Assembly: GCF_003813775.1 (NCBI RefSeq)
Contig: NZ_RPDH01000002.1
Coordinates: forward strand, 1,612,001 to 1,676,000
Reading direction: 5' to 3'
Source: Chitinophaga lutea
GTDB lineage: Bacteria > Bacteroidota > Bacteroidia > Chitinophagales > Chitinophagaceae
DNA length: 64,000 nt
The stretch's first letter is position 1. Every line of letters starts with the position of its first letter. A model generated the notes under the pieces. It had not been told where the DNA came from. It saw nothing but the letters and a program-made list of their open reading frames with translations, and did not search any database. Both the position numbers and the translations under genes were made by a program. Shown one piece after another: positions 46,070 through 55,281 of this stretch.

Positions 46070-48841
46070 ATGCGCGTTACGCTTTCGCCCAGACTTTTTT
46101 TCACCGTTTCCTGCATCGTTGCCATACTCGCCACATGCAGGCTCAGCGCGCAATCCGACCCGTTCGTGCAACGCTACGCCGCCCCTGTTCCCGACACGCA
46201 GGAGCACCGTAAAAAACCCGATTTTTTTCTCGTCCGTTTTCCCGCTTTTCCCGGTGAAACGAATTTAAACCGATTGCAAAGAAAACGCTCCCTCTCCCCG
46301 CTATATCATATCGTCGGGACCATACCGGCAGACACCAGCGTAAAAAGCTGGCCGGCGAACGGTAACTGGAAAGCCACCGAAGCGGTGCTGGACAAACTGG
46401 ACCAGCTCGCCGCGCGCGACAGCATCACCGTACTGGCCAACGCCGCGCCGCCCCCCGCCCGGCTGCTGCGCTGGGAAACACCGGATAAGCTCGCCTTCCT
46501 GAGAGTCGCCAAAAAAGACTGGGCCGCGTTCATTTCCCATCCGTCCGTCATCATTGTGGACCTGCAACGCCGCCCCCGCACGGAAACCGTGCTGAACACC
46601 GCCAATTACACCCTCAACCGCATTACCACGCTCCAGGCGCGGCTGCCCGCCTTGCGCGGCGAAAACATGCGCGTGTCGTTAAAAGAAACGCTGTACGACA
46701 CGGCAGACATCGACCTGGTGCAACGCCATATTCCCACGGCCAATGAGCCCGCTGAAACCGCCGTGCACGCCACCATCATGGCCACCCTCATGGCCGGCGC
46801 CGGCAATTCCGGCACGAGCGGCAAAGGCGTGGCGCCCGCAGCCCGTATCGCCAGCGCCGATTTCCTGCGGCTGCTGCCGGATGCGCCGGGTTATTTCGCA
46901 CAGTACAACCTGCATGCGCAAAACCATTCCTACGGCACCGGCCTCGAAAATTATTACGGACTGGAAGCGGTCGCATACGATGAACAGGTACATGCGGCCG
47001 ACACGCTGGTGCATGTATTCTCTTCCGGCAATAGCGGCGCCGCCACTCCTACCGCCGGCCTCTATACGGGCCTGGCCGGTTTCGCAAACCTGACGGGCAC
47101 TTTCAAACAGGCTAAAAACGTGATCGTGGTGGGCGGAACGGACAGTATCAATAATGTACCTGCCCTCAGTTCCGGCGGCCCGGCATACGACGGGCGCATC
47201 AAACCGGAGCTGGTGGCTTTCGGGGAAGAAGGCACTTCCGGCGCCGCGGCGCTCACCACCGGCGCGGTGCTGCTGCTGCAGGAAAGCTACCGCAGCACCC
47301 ACGGCCAAATGCCACCCGCCGCGTTGATCAAGGCCGTGCTCGTCAACAGCGCGGACGATACCGGCGCACCCGGCCCGGGTTACCGCACCGGCTACGGTGC
47401 ACTCAATGCCTGGGAAGCCGTGCAGACGATCCGCGAACAGCGTTTTTCTTCCGGCGCCGTTACTAACGGCAGCACCTATACGCAAACAATACCCGTACCC
47501 GCCGGACAGCAACTATTGAAAGTAACGATGAGTTACGCGGATGTGCCCGCCGCCGCCAACGCCGCCAAAGCGCTGGTGAACGATCTCGACCTGGAAATCA
47601 CAGACGCCGCCGGCAACCGTTACGCGCCCTGGGTGCTGAGCACGGCGCCCTTCCGCGACTCCCTGCTGAAAGCCGCCCGCACGGGCCGCGACAGCCTGAA
47701 CAATACCGAACAGGTCGGCATCATGTTACCGGCCGCCGGAAATTACACGGTCACCGTCCACGGCCGCGCCGTCGCCGCCGGCAGCCAGCGTTTCCACCTC
47801 GCCTGGCAAATGGTCCCCGCCGCGCACTTCGACTGGCAATACCCCGCCGCCAACGAGATCCTGCCCGCCCGCGAACCGGTTACCCTCCGCTGGCGCAGTA
47901 CCTTCGGCGGTACGGGGCGGCTGCTCTACAGCCTGGATAAAGGCGCCAACTGGCGGCTGATCAACGGCAACGCCGATCTGGCGCAGGGATACGCCACCTG
48001 GGAAACACCCGATGTATTCGGCGAGGCGCTCCTCAAAATGGAACAGGGCGCCACCGCGGTGGTCAGCGCACCTTTCCTGGTTTCACCACGCATTCAGGTA
48101 CAAACGGGGTTTAATTGCACCGATTCCGCGCTGCTGTACTGGAACAGGATACCGGGCGCCCGTTATTACCAGGTTTATGCCCTCAACGGGGCTTATTTTT
48201 CGCCTTTCAGTCAAACGGCGGACACTGTGCTGATCCTGAAGAAAAACGCCGCATTACCGCAGGTATTTGCCGTGAGCCCCGTTGCAGCGATGGAAGGTGC
48301 CCGCAGCCGGGGGATCGATTACACCAAACAGGGGCTCGACTGTTATATCCGCACCTTCACGGCCGACCTCGACAACAACGGCCAGGTGCAGCTCAGGCTG
48401 ACGCTCGGCAGCACCTGGCAGCTCAAAAGCATTACCTGGGAAAGGCAGGGCGCAGCCCTGGCGCAAACACCCGTCAGCGGCGGACTCATCTATCAACACA
48501 ACGATGCCGCGCCGCCCCAGGGTATTGTGTATTACCGCGTAAAACTGGAAACGGCGAACGGTCAGTTCATTTACTCGGCCGCGATCCCGGTGCGGGTGCT
48601 CACCGAAAGCGCCTATCTGCTCTTCCCCAACCCAGCCGCTGCAACGTTGCAGATACTGGCCGCGCGCCTGGAAGCACAGGAAATACGAATCATGGATGTA
48701 CAGGGCCGCGTGGTGCGCACCTTGCTGCTGCAAAACCTGCTGCAGCCCGTCAGCCTCCAGGGCCTCAGCGCCGGCACTTACTGGTGCATCATCTACCGGA
48801 ACGGGGAAAAAATATTCACGGGGCAATTCGTGAAGTTGTAA
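46070..48841 (+). CDS. S8 family serine peptidase with T9SS sorting tail
   Basis: 923 residues. Signal peptide to about residue 28, then a propeptide-like region (30-170). The subtilisin-type domain has the His motif AVHATIMATLMAG (His233), the oxyanion Asn285 (NHSYG) and the Ser motif EEGTSGAAAL (Ser390). The catalytic-Asp site reads VSLKETLYDTADID with Glu206 where Asp is expected, a pattern I believe occurs in other Bacteroidota S8 proteins. Beta-rich domains follow. The C-terminal 75 residues (LLFPNPAAATLQI, MDVQGRVV, LSAGTYWCIIY) form a type A sorting domain for secretion by the type IX system. Confidence 0.9.
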   Translation: MRVTLSPRLFFTVSCIVAILATCRLSAQSDPFVQRYAAPVPDTQEHRKKPDFFLVRFPAFPGETNLNRLQRKRSLSPLYHIVGTIPADTSVKSWPANGNWKATEAVLDKLDQLAARDSITVLANAAPPPARLLRWETPDKLAFLRVAKKDWAAFISHPSVIIVDLQRRPRTETVLNTANYTLNRITTLQARLPALRGENMRVSLKETLYDTADIDLVQRHIPTANEPAETAVHATIMATLMAGAGNSGTSGKGVAPAARIASADFLRLLPDAPGYFAQYNLHAQNHSYGTGLENYYGLEAVAYDEQVHAADTLVHVFSSGNSGAATPTAGLYTGLAGFANLTGTFKQAKNVIVVGGTDSINNVPALSSGGPAYDGRIKPELVAFGEEGTSGAAALTTGAVLLLQESYRSTHGQMPPAALIKAVLVNSADDTGAPGPGYRTGYGALNAWEAVQTIREQRFSSGAVTNGSTYTQTIPVPAGQQLLKVTMSYADVPAAANAAKALVNDLDLEITDAAGNRYAPWVLSTAPFRDSLLKAARTGRDSLNNTEQVGIMLPAAGNYTVTVHGRAVAAGSQRFHLAWQMVPAAHFDWQYPAANEILPAREPVTLRWRSTFGGTGRLLYSLDKGANWRLINGNADLAQGYATWETPDVFGEALLKMEQGATAVVSAPFLVSPRIQVQTGFNCTDSALLYWNRIPGARYYQVYALNGAYFSPFSQTADTVLILKKNAALPQVFAVSPVAAMEGARSRGIDYTKQGLDCYIRTFTADLDNNGQVQLRLTLGSTWQLKSITWERQGAALAQTPVSGGLIYQHNDAAPPQGIVYYRVKLETANGQFIYSAAIPVRVLTESAYLLFPNPAAATLQILAARLEAQEIRIMDVQGRVVRTLLLQNLLQPVSLQGLSAGTYWCIIYRNGEKIFTGQFVKL

Positions 48842-48890
48842 ACAGAAGGGCAGACCTTGGGGGGGTTACTGCTCCGGGAGAAAATGTTCA

Positions 48891-49079
48891 ACGGATAGTA
48901 AGTGAAGCACGGATGCCGGAACTCCATCTACCACGCACTTCATGCAGCCCTACAACGAAAAGGGCCACCCTGTGAGGACTTAAGGCTACGGATAGAAACA
49001 ATCAGTAAAGCGCTGAAGCCGGCTCCATCCACCGAACATTTCATGCATAAAACGAAAAAAGGCCACTCCTGTGAGGAGC
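48891..49079 (+). repeat. Imperfect tandem duplication of a terminator-bearing segment
   Basis: Two copies of about 90 bases, 48891..48980 and 48988..49079. Shared blocks in order are ACGGATAG, CTCCATC, TTCATGCA, ACGAAAA, GGCCAC and TGTGAGGA. The second copy holds the intact lpdA terminator; in the first the stem is broken. There is no gene in 48842..49111. Confidence 0.6.
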
Positions 49080-49083
49080 GGCC
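49055..49083 (-). terminator. Terminator of lpdA
   Basis: A 10-bp stem with one mismatch (49061..49070 and 49074..49083), three-base loop; on the minus strand it is followed by six T. It also faces the S8 gene from the other side. Confidence 0.7.
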
Positions 49084-49111
49084 CGTTTCCGGTAAAAAAC
49101 GCGTTTCGTTA

Positions 49112-50518
49112 TTAAAGGTGAATCGCTTCGCCGTAAGCCACTTCGATGGCATCTTTCACCGCTTCGCTCATGGTCGGGTGCGGGTGGATGCTGTTGAGCA
49201 CTTCCAGGTAAGTGGTTTCCAGGGTGCGGGCCGTTACGGTCTGCACGATGGCTTCGGTCACGTTCATGCCGATCATGTGCGTACCCAGCCACTCGCCGTA
49301 TTTGGCGTCGAAGATCACTTTTACGAAACCTTCGGTAGCACCTGCGCCCACTGCCTTGCCGGAAGCGCTGAAGGGGAATTTGCCCACTTTCACTTCGTAA
49401 CCGGCTTCTTTGGCCTGTTTCTCGGTGTAACCCACAGATGCGATCTCAGGCGTGCAATAAGTACAGCCGGGGATGTTGTTGTAATCGATGGGGGTGGGTT
49501 TGTGATGGAATTTCTTTTCGTTGTAAGCAATGGCTTCCACGCAAACGATGGCTTCTTTGGAAGCAACGTGGGCCAGTGCCTGACCGGGAACGATGTCGCC
49601 GATGGCGTAGATGCCCGGTACATTGGTGGCATAGAATTTATCAACGGGCACTTTGCCTTTTTCGGTTTTTACGCCGAGGGCTTCCAGGCCGATGTTTTCG
49701 ATGTTGGCGGCAATGCCCACGGCGCTCAGCACCACGTCGGCTTCCAGGAAAATTTCGCCGGTGGCGGTTTTCACTTTGGCCTTCACGCCGGTTTTGGTCG
49801 CTTCCACCGCTTCCACGCTGGCGTTGGTCATTACTTCGATGCCTTTTTTCTTGTAGATTTTTTCGAGCTCCTTGGAGATGTCTTCATCTTCCACCGGAAC
49901 GATGCGCGGCATGAATTCCACGATGGTCACCTTGGTGCCCATGGTCGCGTAGAAATAAGCGAATTCCACGCCGATGGCGCCGGAACCCACCACGATCATG
50001 CTTTTGGGCTGTGTGGGCAGGTTCATCGCCTCGCGGTAACCGATGATGGTTTTGCCGTCGATTTTCAGGTTCGGCAGTTCGCGTGAGCGCGCGCCGGTTG
50101 CCAGAATGATATGTTTAGCCTCATGCACGGCTGTTTTTCCGTCTTTATCCGTTACTTCCACCTGGCCTTTGGCTTTCAGCTTGCCGGAGCCCATGATCAC
50201 GTCGATCTTGTTCTTCTTCATGAGGAACTGAACGCCCTTGCTCATTTTATCGGCAGCGCCACGGCTGCGTTTGATCACTGCAGGAAAATCCGCTTTGGCA
50301 TCACCCACCGTTACACCGTAATCTTTGGAATGCTGAATGTATTCCATTACCTGTGCTGATTTTAACAATGCCTTGGTCGGGATACAGCCCCAGTTCAAAC
50401 AGATACCGCCCAAACTCTCTCTTTCTACTATAGCTGTTTTAAATCCCAGTTGAGAAGCCCGGATAGCTGCCACGTATCCTCCGGGGCCACTACCAATTAC
50501 GATTACGTCGTATGCCAT
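49112..50518 (-). CDS. lpdA: Dihydrolipoyl dehydrogenase (E3)
   Basis: 468 residues, full length. It reoxidises lipoamide on 2-oxoacid dehydrogenase complexes and the glycine cleavage system. FAD site VIGSGPGGYVAAIRA (8-22), redox cysteines Cys40 and Cys45 in GGICLNWGCIPTK, NAD site MIVVGSGAIGVEFAYF, and the C-terminal active-site HPHPTMSE. It is transcribed alone; partners such as the E1 and E2 subunits are not in the window. Promoter at 50547..50554. Confidence 0.97.
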   Translation of the reverse strand: MAYDVIVIGSGPGGYVAAIRASQLGFKTAIVERESLGGICLNWGCIPTKALLKSAQVMEYIQHSKDYGVTVGDAKADFPAVIKRSRGAADKMSKGVQFLMKKNKIDVIMGSGKLKAKGQVEVTDKDGKTAVHEAKHIILATGARSRELPNLKIDGKTIIGYREAMNLPTQPKSMIVVGSGAIGVEFAYFYATMGTKVTIVEFMPRIVPVEDEDISKELEKIYKKKGIEVMTNASVEAVEATKTGVKAKVKTATGEIFLEADVVLSAVGIAANIENIGLEALGVKTEKGKVPVDKFYATNVPGIYAIGDIVPGQALAHVASKEAIVCVEAIAYNEKKFHHKPTPIDYNNIPGCTYCTPEIASVGYTEKQAKEAGYEVKVGKFPFSASGKAVGAGATEGFVKVIFDAKYGEWLGTHMIGMNVTEAIVQTVTARTLETTYLEVLNSIHPHPTMSEAVKDAIEVAYGEAIHL

Positions 50519-50546
50519 ATTGCTTGATTTTTAGAATAAAACTTGG

Positions 50547-50554
50547 CAAATGTA
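50547..50554 (-). promoter_or_regulatory. TAnnTTTG promoter element of lpdA
   Basis: TACATTTG on the minus strand, 28 bases before the lpdA ATG. Confidence 0.55.
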
Positions 50555-50626
50555 ATAAAACTAAGAAGCAAAACGTAAAAACTAATATGATTGGGGTGTA
50601 TTGAATTGATTCTTACTTGTTTAAAG

Positions 50627-50665
50627 GTTAAAAAAAAGGAGATCACCTTCGCGGTCATCTCCTTT
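50627..50665 (-). terminator. Terminator of lolA
   Basis: A 12-13-bp stem with one mismatch (about 50635..50646 and 50653..50665) followed on the minus strand by a long T run. Confidence 0.75.
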
Positions 50666-50687
50666 TTATAGCTGGTGAATATCGTTG

Positions 50688-51362
50688 TTATCGCAGGTCC
50701 ACCACTTCCACACCGGGGTGTTTCTTGGCGTCGAAAGTGAACATATCGTCCGTCACCGCGCCGTTGGGCGTAAAGCTGCTGATTTCGTAAGTGTAGCGGT
50801 TGCCGTTCTTTTCAAACACTTTCATGCGGGCCAGGGTCTGGTTCTTTTTGTCCACATCCACCAGCACCTTGAAGAAAGTCTTCGATTTGTCGGTCGGCGT
50901 CAGCTCGATGTTCTGCAGCACCTTGCCTTTTTCGGTGGTTTCACCGTTGAGGCGGTACAGGAAGTCCTTGTCGTAGAAATTGGTGAAGATCTTCGCGGGC
51001 GTCATGCTGTTGCCGCTCTGGTCCACGTTATTGATGGTCACCTCGTTCACGTCTTTGGCGTACGTCCAGGATGTTTTATTGTCGCTGATAATTTCCTGAT
51101 CGCCCATCACCACTTTATACTTGGCGCCTTTGAGGTACACGGAGCCTTTTTTGGAATCGGAAACGCTGTTGTTGGCGCCTTCCACTTTCAGTACGAAATT
51201 AGCTATGACAGATTTCAGGGATTTGAATTTTTTGCTGACATTATCCAGTACTACTTTGGCTTTAGGGTCGCTCTGCCCGAGGGAACCGCGGGTCTGAGCC
51301 GTTGTGCCGAATGCCATTCCACACAAAATCAGGCCCATGCATACCGTTTTCTTCATCATCAT
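50688..51362 (-). CDS. lolA: Outer-membrane lipoprotein carrier protein LolA
   Basis: 224 residues with a signal peptide (cleavage near FGTTAQT). The start offers three consecutive ATG codons; any is possible. LolA carries lipoproteins across the periplasm. The pattern includes KVVLDNVSKKFKSLKSVIANF at the start of the mature chain, KGSVYLKGAKYKVVMGDQEIISD, SWTYAKDVNEVTINN and, near the end, FTPNGAVTDDMFTFDAKKHPG. Many lipoproteins in this window are plausible cargo. Expressed from its own promoter although it lies downstream of ftsK on the same strand. Confidence 0.9.
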   Translation of the reverse strand: MMMKKTVCMGLILCGMAFGTTAQTRGSLGQSDPKAKVVLDNVSKKFKSLKSVIANFVLKVEGANNSVSDSKKGSVYLKGAKYKVVMGDQEIISDNKTSWTYAKDVNEVTINNVDQSGNSMTPAKIFTNFYDKDFLYRLNGETTEKGKVLQNIELTPTDKSKTFFKVLVDVDKKNQTLARMKVFEKNGNRYTYEISSFTPNGAVTDDMFTFDAKKHPGVEVVDLR

Positions 51363-51439
51363 AATTTTTAGTGTTACAGTTATAGGTAATTAGACAAATG
51401 TTGTGCCGTACCGTTTAAGCGGCCATGTTAAATAAATCC

Positions 51440-51447
51440 CAAATTTA
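51440..51447 (-). promoter_or_regulatory. TAnnTTTG promoter element of lolA
   Basis: TAAATTTG on the minus strand, in the gap between ftsK and lolA, 77 bases before the lolA ATG. Confidence 0.5.
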
Positions 51448-51491
51448 TCTAATATTCCAAAAGGTGCGATTATAGTCTTAAAGCGGCGAAA

Positions 51492-54101
51492 TTATAACAT
51501 ACTGTTGAGAATTTCCTCGAGATCGGCCTCCGTTTTCACATTCACATCCCGGGCCTTGCTGCCCATGTTCGGCCCCACTATCCCGGCGGCTTCGAGCTGG
51601 TCCATCAGCCTGCCGGCCCTGTTGTAGCCGAGTTTCATCCGGCGCTGCAGCAGCGAGGTGGAGCCCTGCTGGTTCTGCACGATCACGCGGGCGGCTTCCT
51701 CGAACAGCGGATCGCGGTCGGCCAGACTGAAATCCTTGCCCTCCATGTCCTTTTCGTCGATGTACTCCGGCAGTAAAAACGCATCGGGATAACCGCGCTG
51801 GCCCCCGATGAATTCCGCCACGCCTTCCACTTCGGGCGTGTCCACGAATGCGCACTGGAGGCGCACCAGTTCGCCGTTGAAGGAAATGAGCATGTCGCCC
51901 TGCCCGATCAGCTGCTCTGCGCCGCCGATGTCGAGAATGGTGCGGGAGTCTATCTTAGACGACACTTTAAAGGCAATACGTGCGGGGAAGTTGGCTTTGA
52001 TGGTACCGGTAATGATGTTCACGGACGGGCGCTGGGTGGCGATGATCAGGTGGATGCCCACGGCGCGCGCCAGCTGGGCAAGGCGGGCGATCGGCATTTC
52101 CACTTCCTTGCCGGCCGTCATGATCAGGTCGGCGAACTCGTCCACCACCAGCACGATGAACGGCAGGTAACGGTGCCCTTTCTGCGGGTTGAGGCGGCGC
52201 TGCGTGAACTTGCCGTTGTACTCGCGGATGTTACGGGTGCCGGCTTCCTTCAGCAGATCGTACCGCAGGTCCATTTCGATACACAGGGCGTTGAGGGTGT
52301 GCACCACCTTCTTCGTGTCTGTGATGATGGCGTCTTCTTCGCCGGGGAGTTTGGCGAGGAAGTGTTTTTCGATGAGTTTGTAGAGCGACAGCTCCACTTT
52401 CTTCGGATCCACCAGCACGAACTTCAGCTGCGACGGGTGTTTTTTATACAGCAACGACACCAGCAGGGTGTTGATGCCCACGGATTTACCCTGGCCGGTA
52501 GCCCCCGCCATCAGCAGGTGCGGCATTTTGGCCAGGTCCACGATAAAGTTCTCGTTGTCGATTTTTTTACCGATCGCGATGGGCAGGTCCATCTGGCTGT
52601 GCTGGAACTTGTCGGACGCCAGGATGTTGCGCAGCGACACGATCGTTTTCTTTACGTTCGGCACCTCGATGCCGATGGTGCCCCTGCCGGGGATAGGCGC
52701 GATGATACGGATGCCGAGGGCCGACAGGCTGAGGGCGATATCGTCTTCCAGGTTCTTGATCCGCGAAATACGCACGCCCGCCGCCGGTACGATCTCGTAC
52801 AGGGTAACGGTGGGCCCCACGGTGGCGCTGATTTTCTGGATGGAGATATCGTAGTTCTTCAGCGTGTCGATGATCTGGTTTTTGTTCTTTTCCAGTTCGG
52901 TATTGTCCTGTACGATCTTGTCGGAACCATGGTTCTCGAGCAGGTCGAGCGCGGGATATTTGTAATCGCGGAGATCGAGGGTGGGCTCGTACGGATCAAC
53001 CAGTACGGGCTCGCGCACGGGCTCGATCTGCTCTATTTCGTCCTCCGCCGGATCTTCATACACGGGTTTGATCTCGAACGCCACCTCGTTGGCCGCGCTG
53101 CTTTTCTTCGGCGGCGTCACTTCCCGGATGGGCTCTGGTTCAGGCTCTGGTTCAGGCTCCAACTCCGGTTCAGGTTCCGGCTCCGGTTCACGAACAGGCA
53201 CGGGCTCCGGTTTCGGCGGGATGTATGCCACGTTGGGCGTGGTATCTTCTTTTTCGATGAGCTGCAGGCCGGCGTCGAATTCTTCTTCCTCCATCATCGG
53301 CAATACCGTGATGTTACCCGCCGCTTCGTTGTACTTGTTCAGCGCTCCCGCTGTTACCGGCGCGGCGCCGGGTCTGGCGAACGGCTCTTCGTCCTCTTCC
53401 GGCTCATCATCCCCGTCTTCTTCAACAGGCGCAAACGCTTTGGCCGGTTTCGGCTTCTTCTCGGGCCATTTGAAATCGACGTTGAATTTCCAGATGATCC
53501 AGGTGAGGCCGGCGAGCAGCAGCAGCAGCCCCTCTCCCGTTTTACCGAGGAATCCGCCCGTCCACCGGTTGAGTGCGTCGCCCATGGCGCCGCCCCAGGG
53601 GAAGACGGATTTGCCGGAAAGGAAAGAAAAACTCATGCTGATGAACAGCAGGCCGAAGAGGATGTATTTGACATTGCGCCAGAAGCGGAACACGCGGCGG
53701 CCGACAATGAAATTGATACCGATGATAAAAAAGAAATAGCAGAACAGGTACGAGGCCAGCCCGAAACCCTTGTAAAAAAACCAGTGGGAGGTATAAGCGC
53801 CGAGGCGGCCCAGAAGGTTATCGACCTCTATTTCGTGCATGAACAGCACGCGGGAAGAATAGCGGAACACCTTATCCTGGTCTTCTTCCCAGGTAAAGAG
53901 ATAAGACGTGAAGGCAATAAAGGTATACAGCGCCAGCAGCAGGAAAAAAGCGCCCAGTACTTTATGGGTGCGCTCGTCCCTCACCAGCTCCTTTACCTTC
54001 ACTTCCGGCTCTTTATCGGGCCGCAGAACGTCCGGGTTGGGTTGTTGTTCCTTTTTCTTTTTAGGTTCTTTCTTTTCTGATTTCAGTTTGTTACCTGCCA
54101 T
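51492..54101 (-). CDS. ftsK: DNA translocase FtsK/SpoIIIE
   Basis: 869 residues from the ATG at 54101; the ATG at 54113 lies inside the promoter element. FtsK pumps chromosome DNA through the division septum. Parts: Lys/Glu-rich N terminus, about four membrane helices (to residue 215), an acidic Pro/Glu linker (215-400), the motor domain with Walker A GATGQGKSVGIN (about 533) and Walker B FIVLVVDEFADLIM, and a C-terminal gamma winged-helix domain (LLQRRMKLGYNRAGRLMDQLE) that reads KOPS-like sequences. The linker contains an EP dipeptide tract. Confidence 0.97.
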   Translation of the reverse strand: MAGNKLKSEKKEPKKKKEQQPNPDVLRPDKEPEVKVKELVRDERTHKVLGAFFLLLALYTFIAFTSYLFTWEEDQDKVFRYSSRVLFMHEIEVDNLLGRLGAYTSHWFFYKGFGLASYLFCYFFFIIGINFIVGRRVFRFWRNVKYILFGLLFISMSFSFLSGKSVFPWGGAMGDALNRWTGGFLGKTGEGLLLLLAGLTWIIWKFNVDFKWPEKKPKPAKAFAPVEEDGDDEPEEDEEPFARPGAAPVTAGALNKYNEAAGNITVLPMMEEEEFDAGLQLIEKEDTTPNVAYIPPKPEPVPVREPEPEPEPELEPEPEPEPEPIREVTPPKKSSAANEVAFEIKPVYEDPAEDEIEQIEPVREPVLVDPYEPTLDLRDYKYPALDLLENHGSDKIVQDNTELEKNKNQIIDTLKNYDISIQKISATVGPTVTLYEIVPAAGVRISRIKNLEDDIALSLSALGIRIIAPIPGRGTIGIEVPNVKKTIVSLRNILASDKFQHSQMDLPIAIGKKIDNENFIVDLAKMPHLLMAGATGQGKSVGINTLLVSLLYKKHPSQLKFVLVDPKKVELSLYKLIEKHFLAKLPGEEDAIITDTKKVVHTLNALCIEMDLRYDLLKEAGTRNIREYNGKFTQRRLNPQKGHRYLPFIVLVVDEFADLIMTAGKEVEMPIARLAQLARAVGIHLIIATQRPSVNIITGTIKANFPARIAFKVSSKIDSRTILDIGGAEQLIGQGDMLISFNGELVRLQCAFVDTPEVEGVAEFIGGQRGYPDAFLLPEYIDEKDMEGKDFSLADRDPLFEEAARVIVQNQQGSTSLLQRRMKLGYNRAGRLMDQLEAAGIVGPNMGSKARDVNVKTEADLEEILNSML
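53131..53190 (-). repeat. Glu-Pro-encoding hexamer repeat in ftsK
   Basis: GGYTCNGGY-like hexamers (plus-strand reading) repeat about ten times and encode an alternating Glu-Pro tract in the linker of FtsK. Such tracts vary in length by slippage. Confidence 0.7.
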
Positions 54102-54110
54102 AATCGAAAT

Positions 54111-54118
54111 CAAAATTA
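54111..54118 (-). promoter_or_regulatory. TAnnTTTG promoter element of ftsK
   Basis: TAATTTTG on the minus strand, nine bases before the ATG at 54101. The transcript would be almost leaderless. Confidence 0.5.
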
Positions 54119-54182
54119 ACTATTGCCCCGGCAATCGCAGAAAATTATTTCGCGGCCGCGGCGGTGAAACCTGCCCATGCGG

Positions 54183-54296
54183 TTATTTTTTCCGCAGGGC
54201 GGTCGATATGGTTGCTTTAAAGGCCCGGTATTCCCGCGGCATGCAGGTGCTGCACGACTGGAAAAGTTGGCCCGTCCCGGCTATTCCGGGCATCAT
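54183..54296 (-). CDS. Possible 37-residue protein coupled to the DUF423 gene
   Basis: The DUF423 stop codon overlaps an ATG (TGATGATG), suggesting translational coupling. The peptide begins MMPGIAGTGQLFQSC, has a CSTC pair, and ends ISTALRKK. It could equally be chance. No family recognised. Confidence 0.25.
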   Translation of the reverse strand: MMPGIAGTGQLFQSCSTCMPREYRAFKATISTALRKK

Positions 54297-54682
54297 CACT
54301 TTTTCAATATTCCCAGCAGCAGGCTCACCCAGCCGGCGATGAACAGCAGCCCGCCGATGGGCGTAATGGCGCCGATGCCGCGGAGGCCCACCGTTTCGGT
54401 GGCTTTCAGAAGGGTCAGTACGTACAGGGAACCGGAAAACAGCAGGATGCCGAACAGGAAAAAGCGGCCGGCCCATACCAGTTGCGGTGCAGGGATATGC
54501 GCGTACAGGATGCCTACGGCCAGCAGGGCGAACACATGGTAAAACTGGTACGTTACCCCGGTCTGGAAAGTGCTCACGGTTTCCGGGGGAACCAGTTCTT
54601 TCAGTTTATGCGCACCGAACGCGCCCAGTACCACCGCCAGGGCGCCTAACAGTGCCGCCCACACGAGAAATGATTTATGCAT
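54296..54682 (-). CDS. DUF423 family membrane protein
   Basis: 128 residues with four hydrophobic helices and the family's ALAVVLGAFGAHKLKE start motif, followed by FQTGVTYQFYHVFALLAVGIL. Inner-membrane protein of unknown function, widely conserved. Its start overlaps the end of aroK by eight bases, so the two are co-transcribed and probably coupled in translation. Confidence 0.92.
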   Translation of the reverse strand: MHKSFLVWAALLGALAVVLGAFGAHKLKELVPPETVSTFQTGVTYQFYHVFALLAVGILYAHIPAPQLVWAGRFFLFGILLFSGSLYVLTLLKATETVGLRGIGAITPIGGLLFIAGWVSLLLGILKK

Positions 54683-55181
54683 GCCTGATCAGTTTTTCAA
54701 ATGTCTCCAAAGTTATTTCATCGTCGCTGATGATCACCTGACTTTGCTCATAAAAGGGCTGGCGCTCCGCTAATTTTTTCTCCGTGAAGGCGGTCAGCTC
54801 CTCCGTACCGAGGTCCTGGATGAGCGGCCGTTTGTACTGCTTGCGCTGCAAACGCTCCACCATCAGGGGAATGGAAGGGTTGAGCCATACGGTGACACCG
54901 TTGGCGTTCATGAAGTCCATGGTATCGGAAAAACAGGGGGTGCCGCCGCCGCAGGAAATGAGAAACCGGTCGTTTTCGGCGGCCAGCTCACGGAGCACGG
55001 CCGCTTCCCTTTTCCGGAAATAATCTTCCCCTTTGGTATTGAAGATATCCGCTACGGGCATGCCTTCCCGCTCAACGATCACCTCGTCGAGGTCGAAGTA
55101 CGGGAGGTCCCAGTGCGCCGCCAGTTGTTTGCCCCAATAGGATTTGCCGGCTCCCATAAAACCGAGAAGAAATAATTTCAA
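54675..55181 (-). CDS. aroK: Shikimate kinase
   Basis: 168 residues, normal length. It phosphorylates shikimate on the way to chorismate and the aromatic amino acids. P-loop GFMGAGKSYWGK (8-19), the Asp-containing PYFDLDEVI, the shikimate-binding FRKREAAVLREL, and SCGGGTPCF. It overlaps the DUF423 gene by eight bases. About 100 bases separate it from the upstream toxin gene; no exact TAnnTTTG is seen there. Confidence 0.96.
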   Translation of the reverse strand: MKLFLLGFMGAGKSYWGKQLAAHWDLPYFDLDEVIVEREGMPVADIFNTKGEDYFRKREAAVLRELAAENDRFLISCGGGTPCFSDTMDFMNANGVTVWLNPSIPLMVERLQRKQYKRPLIQDLGTEELTAFTEKKLAERQPFYEQSQVIISDDEITLETFEKLIRHA

Positions 55182-55281
55182 TATATAACGGTTTATAAAT
55201 GTTAAAGCTAAATTTCTTAAAAGTACAAAATGCGGGGGAAATGGGAAAGAAAAGGAAGGGGAATCATGGGAAGTCTGCGGA

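Noticed and set aside
53131..53190. Hexamer repeats considered as a CRISPR-like or VNTR locus
   Set aside because: They are inside ftsK in frame and encode its Glu-Pro linker.
52050..54080. 676-residue plus-strand frame antisense to ftsK
   Set aside because: Arg/His/Phe-rich reading of the ftsK complement, no recognisable domain.
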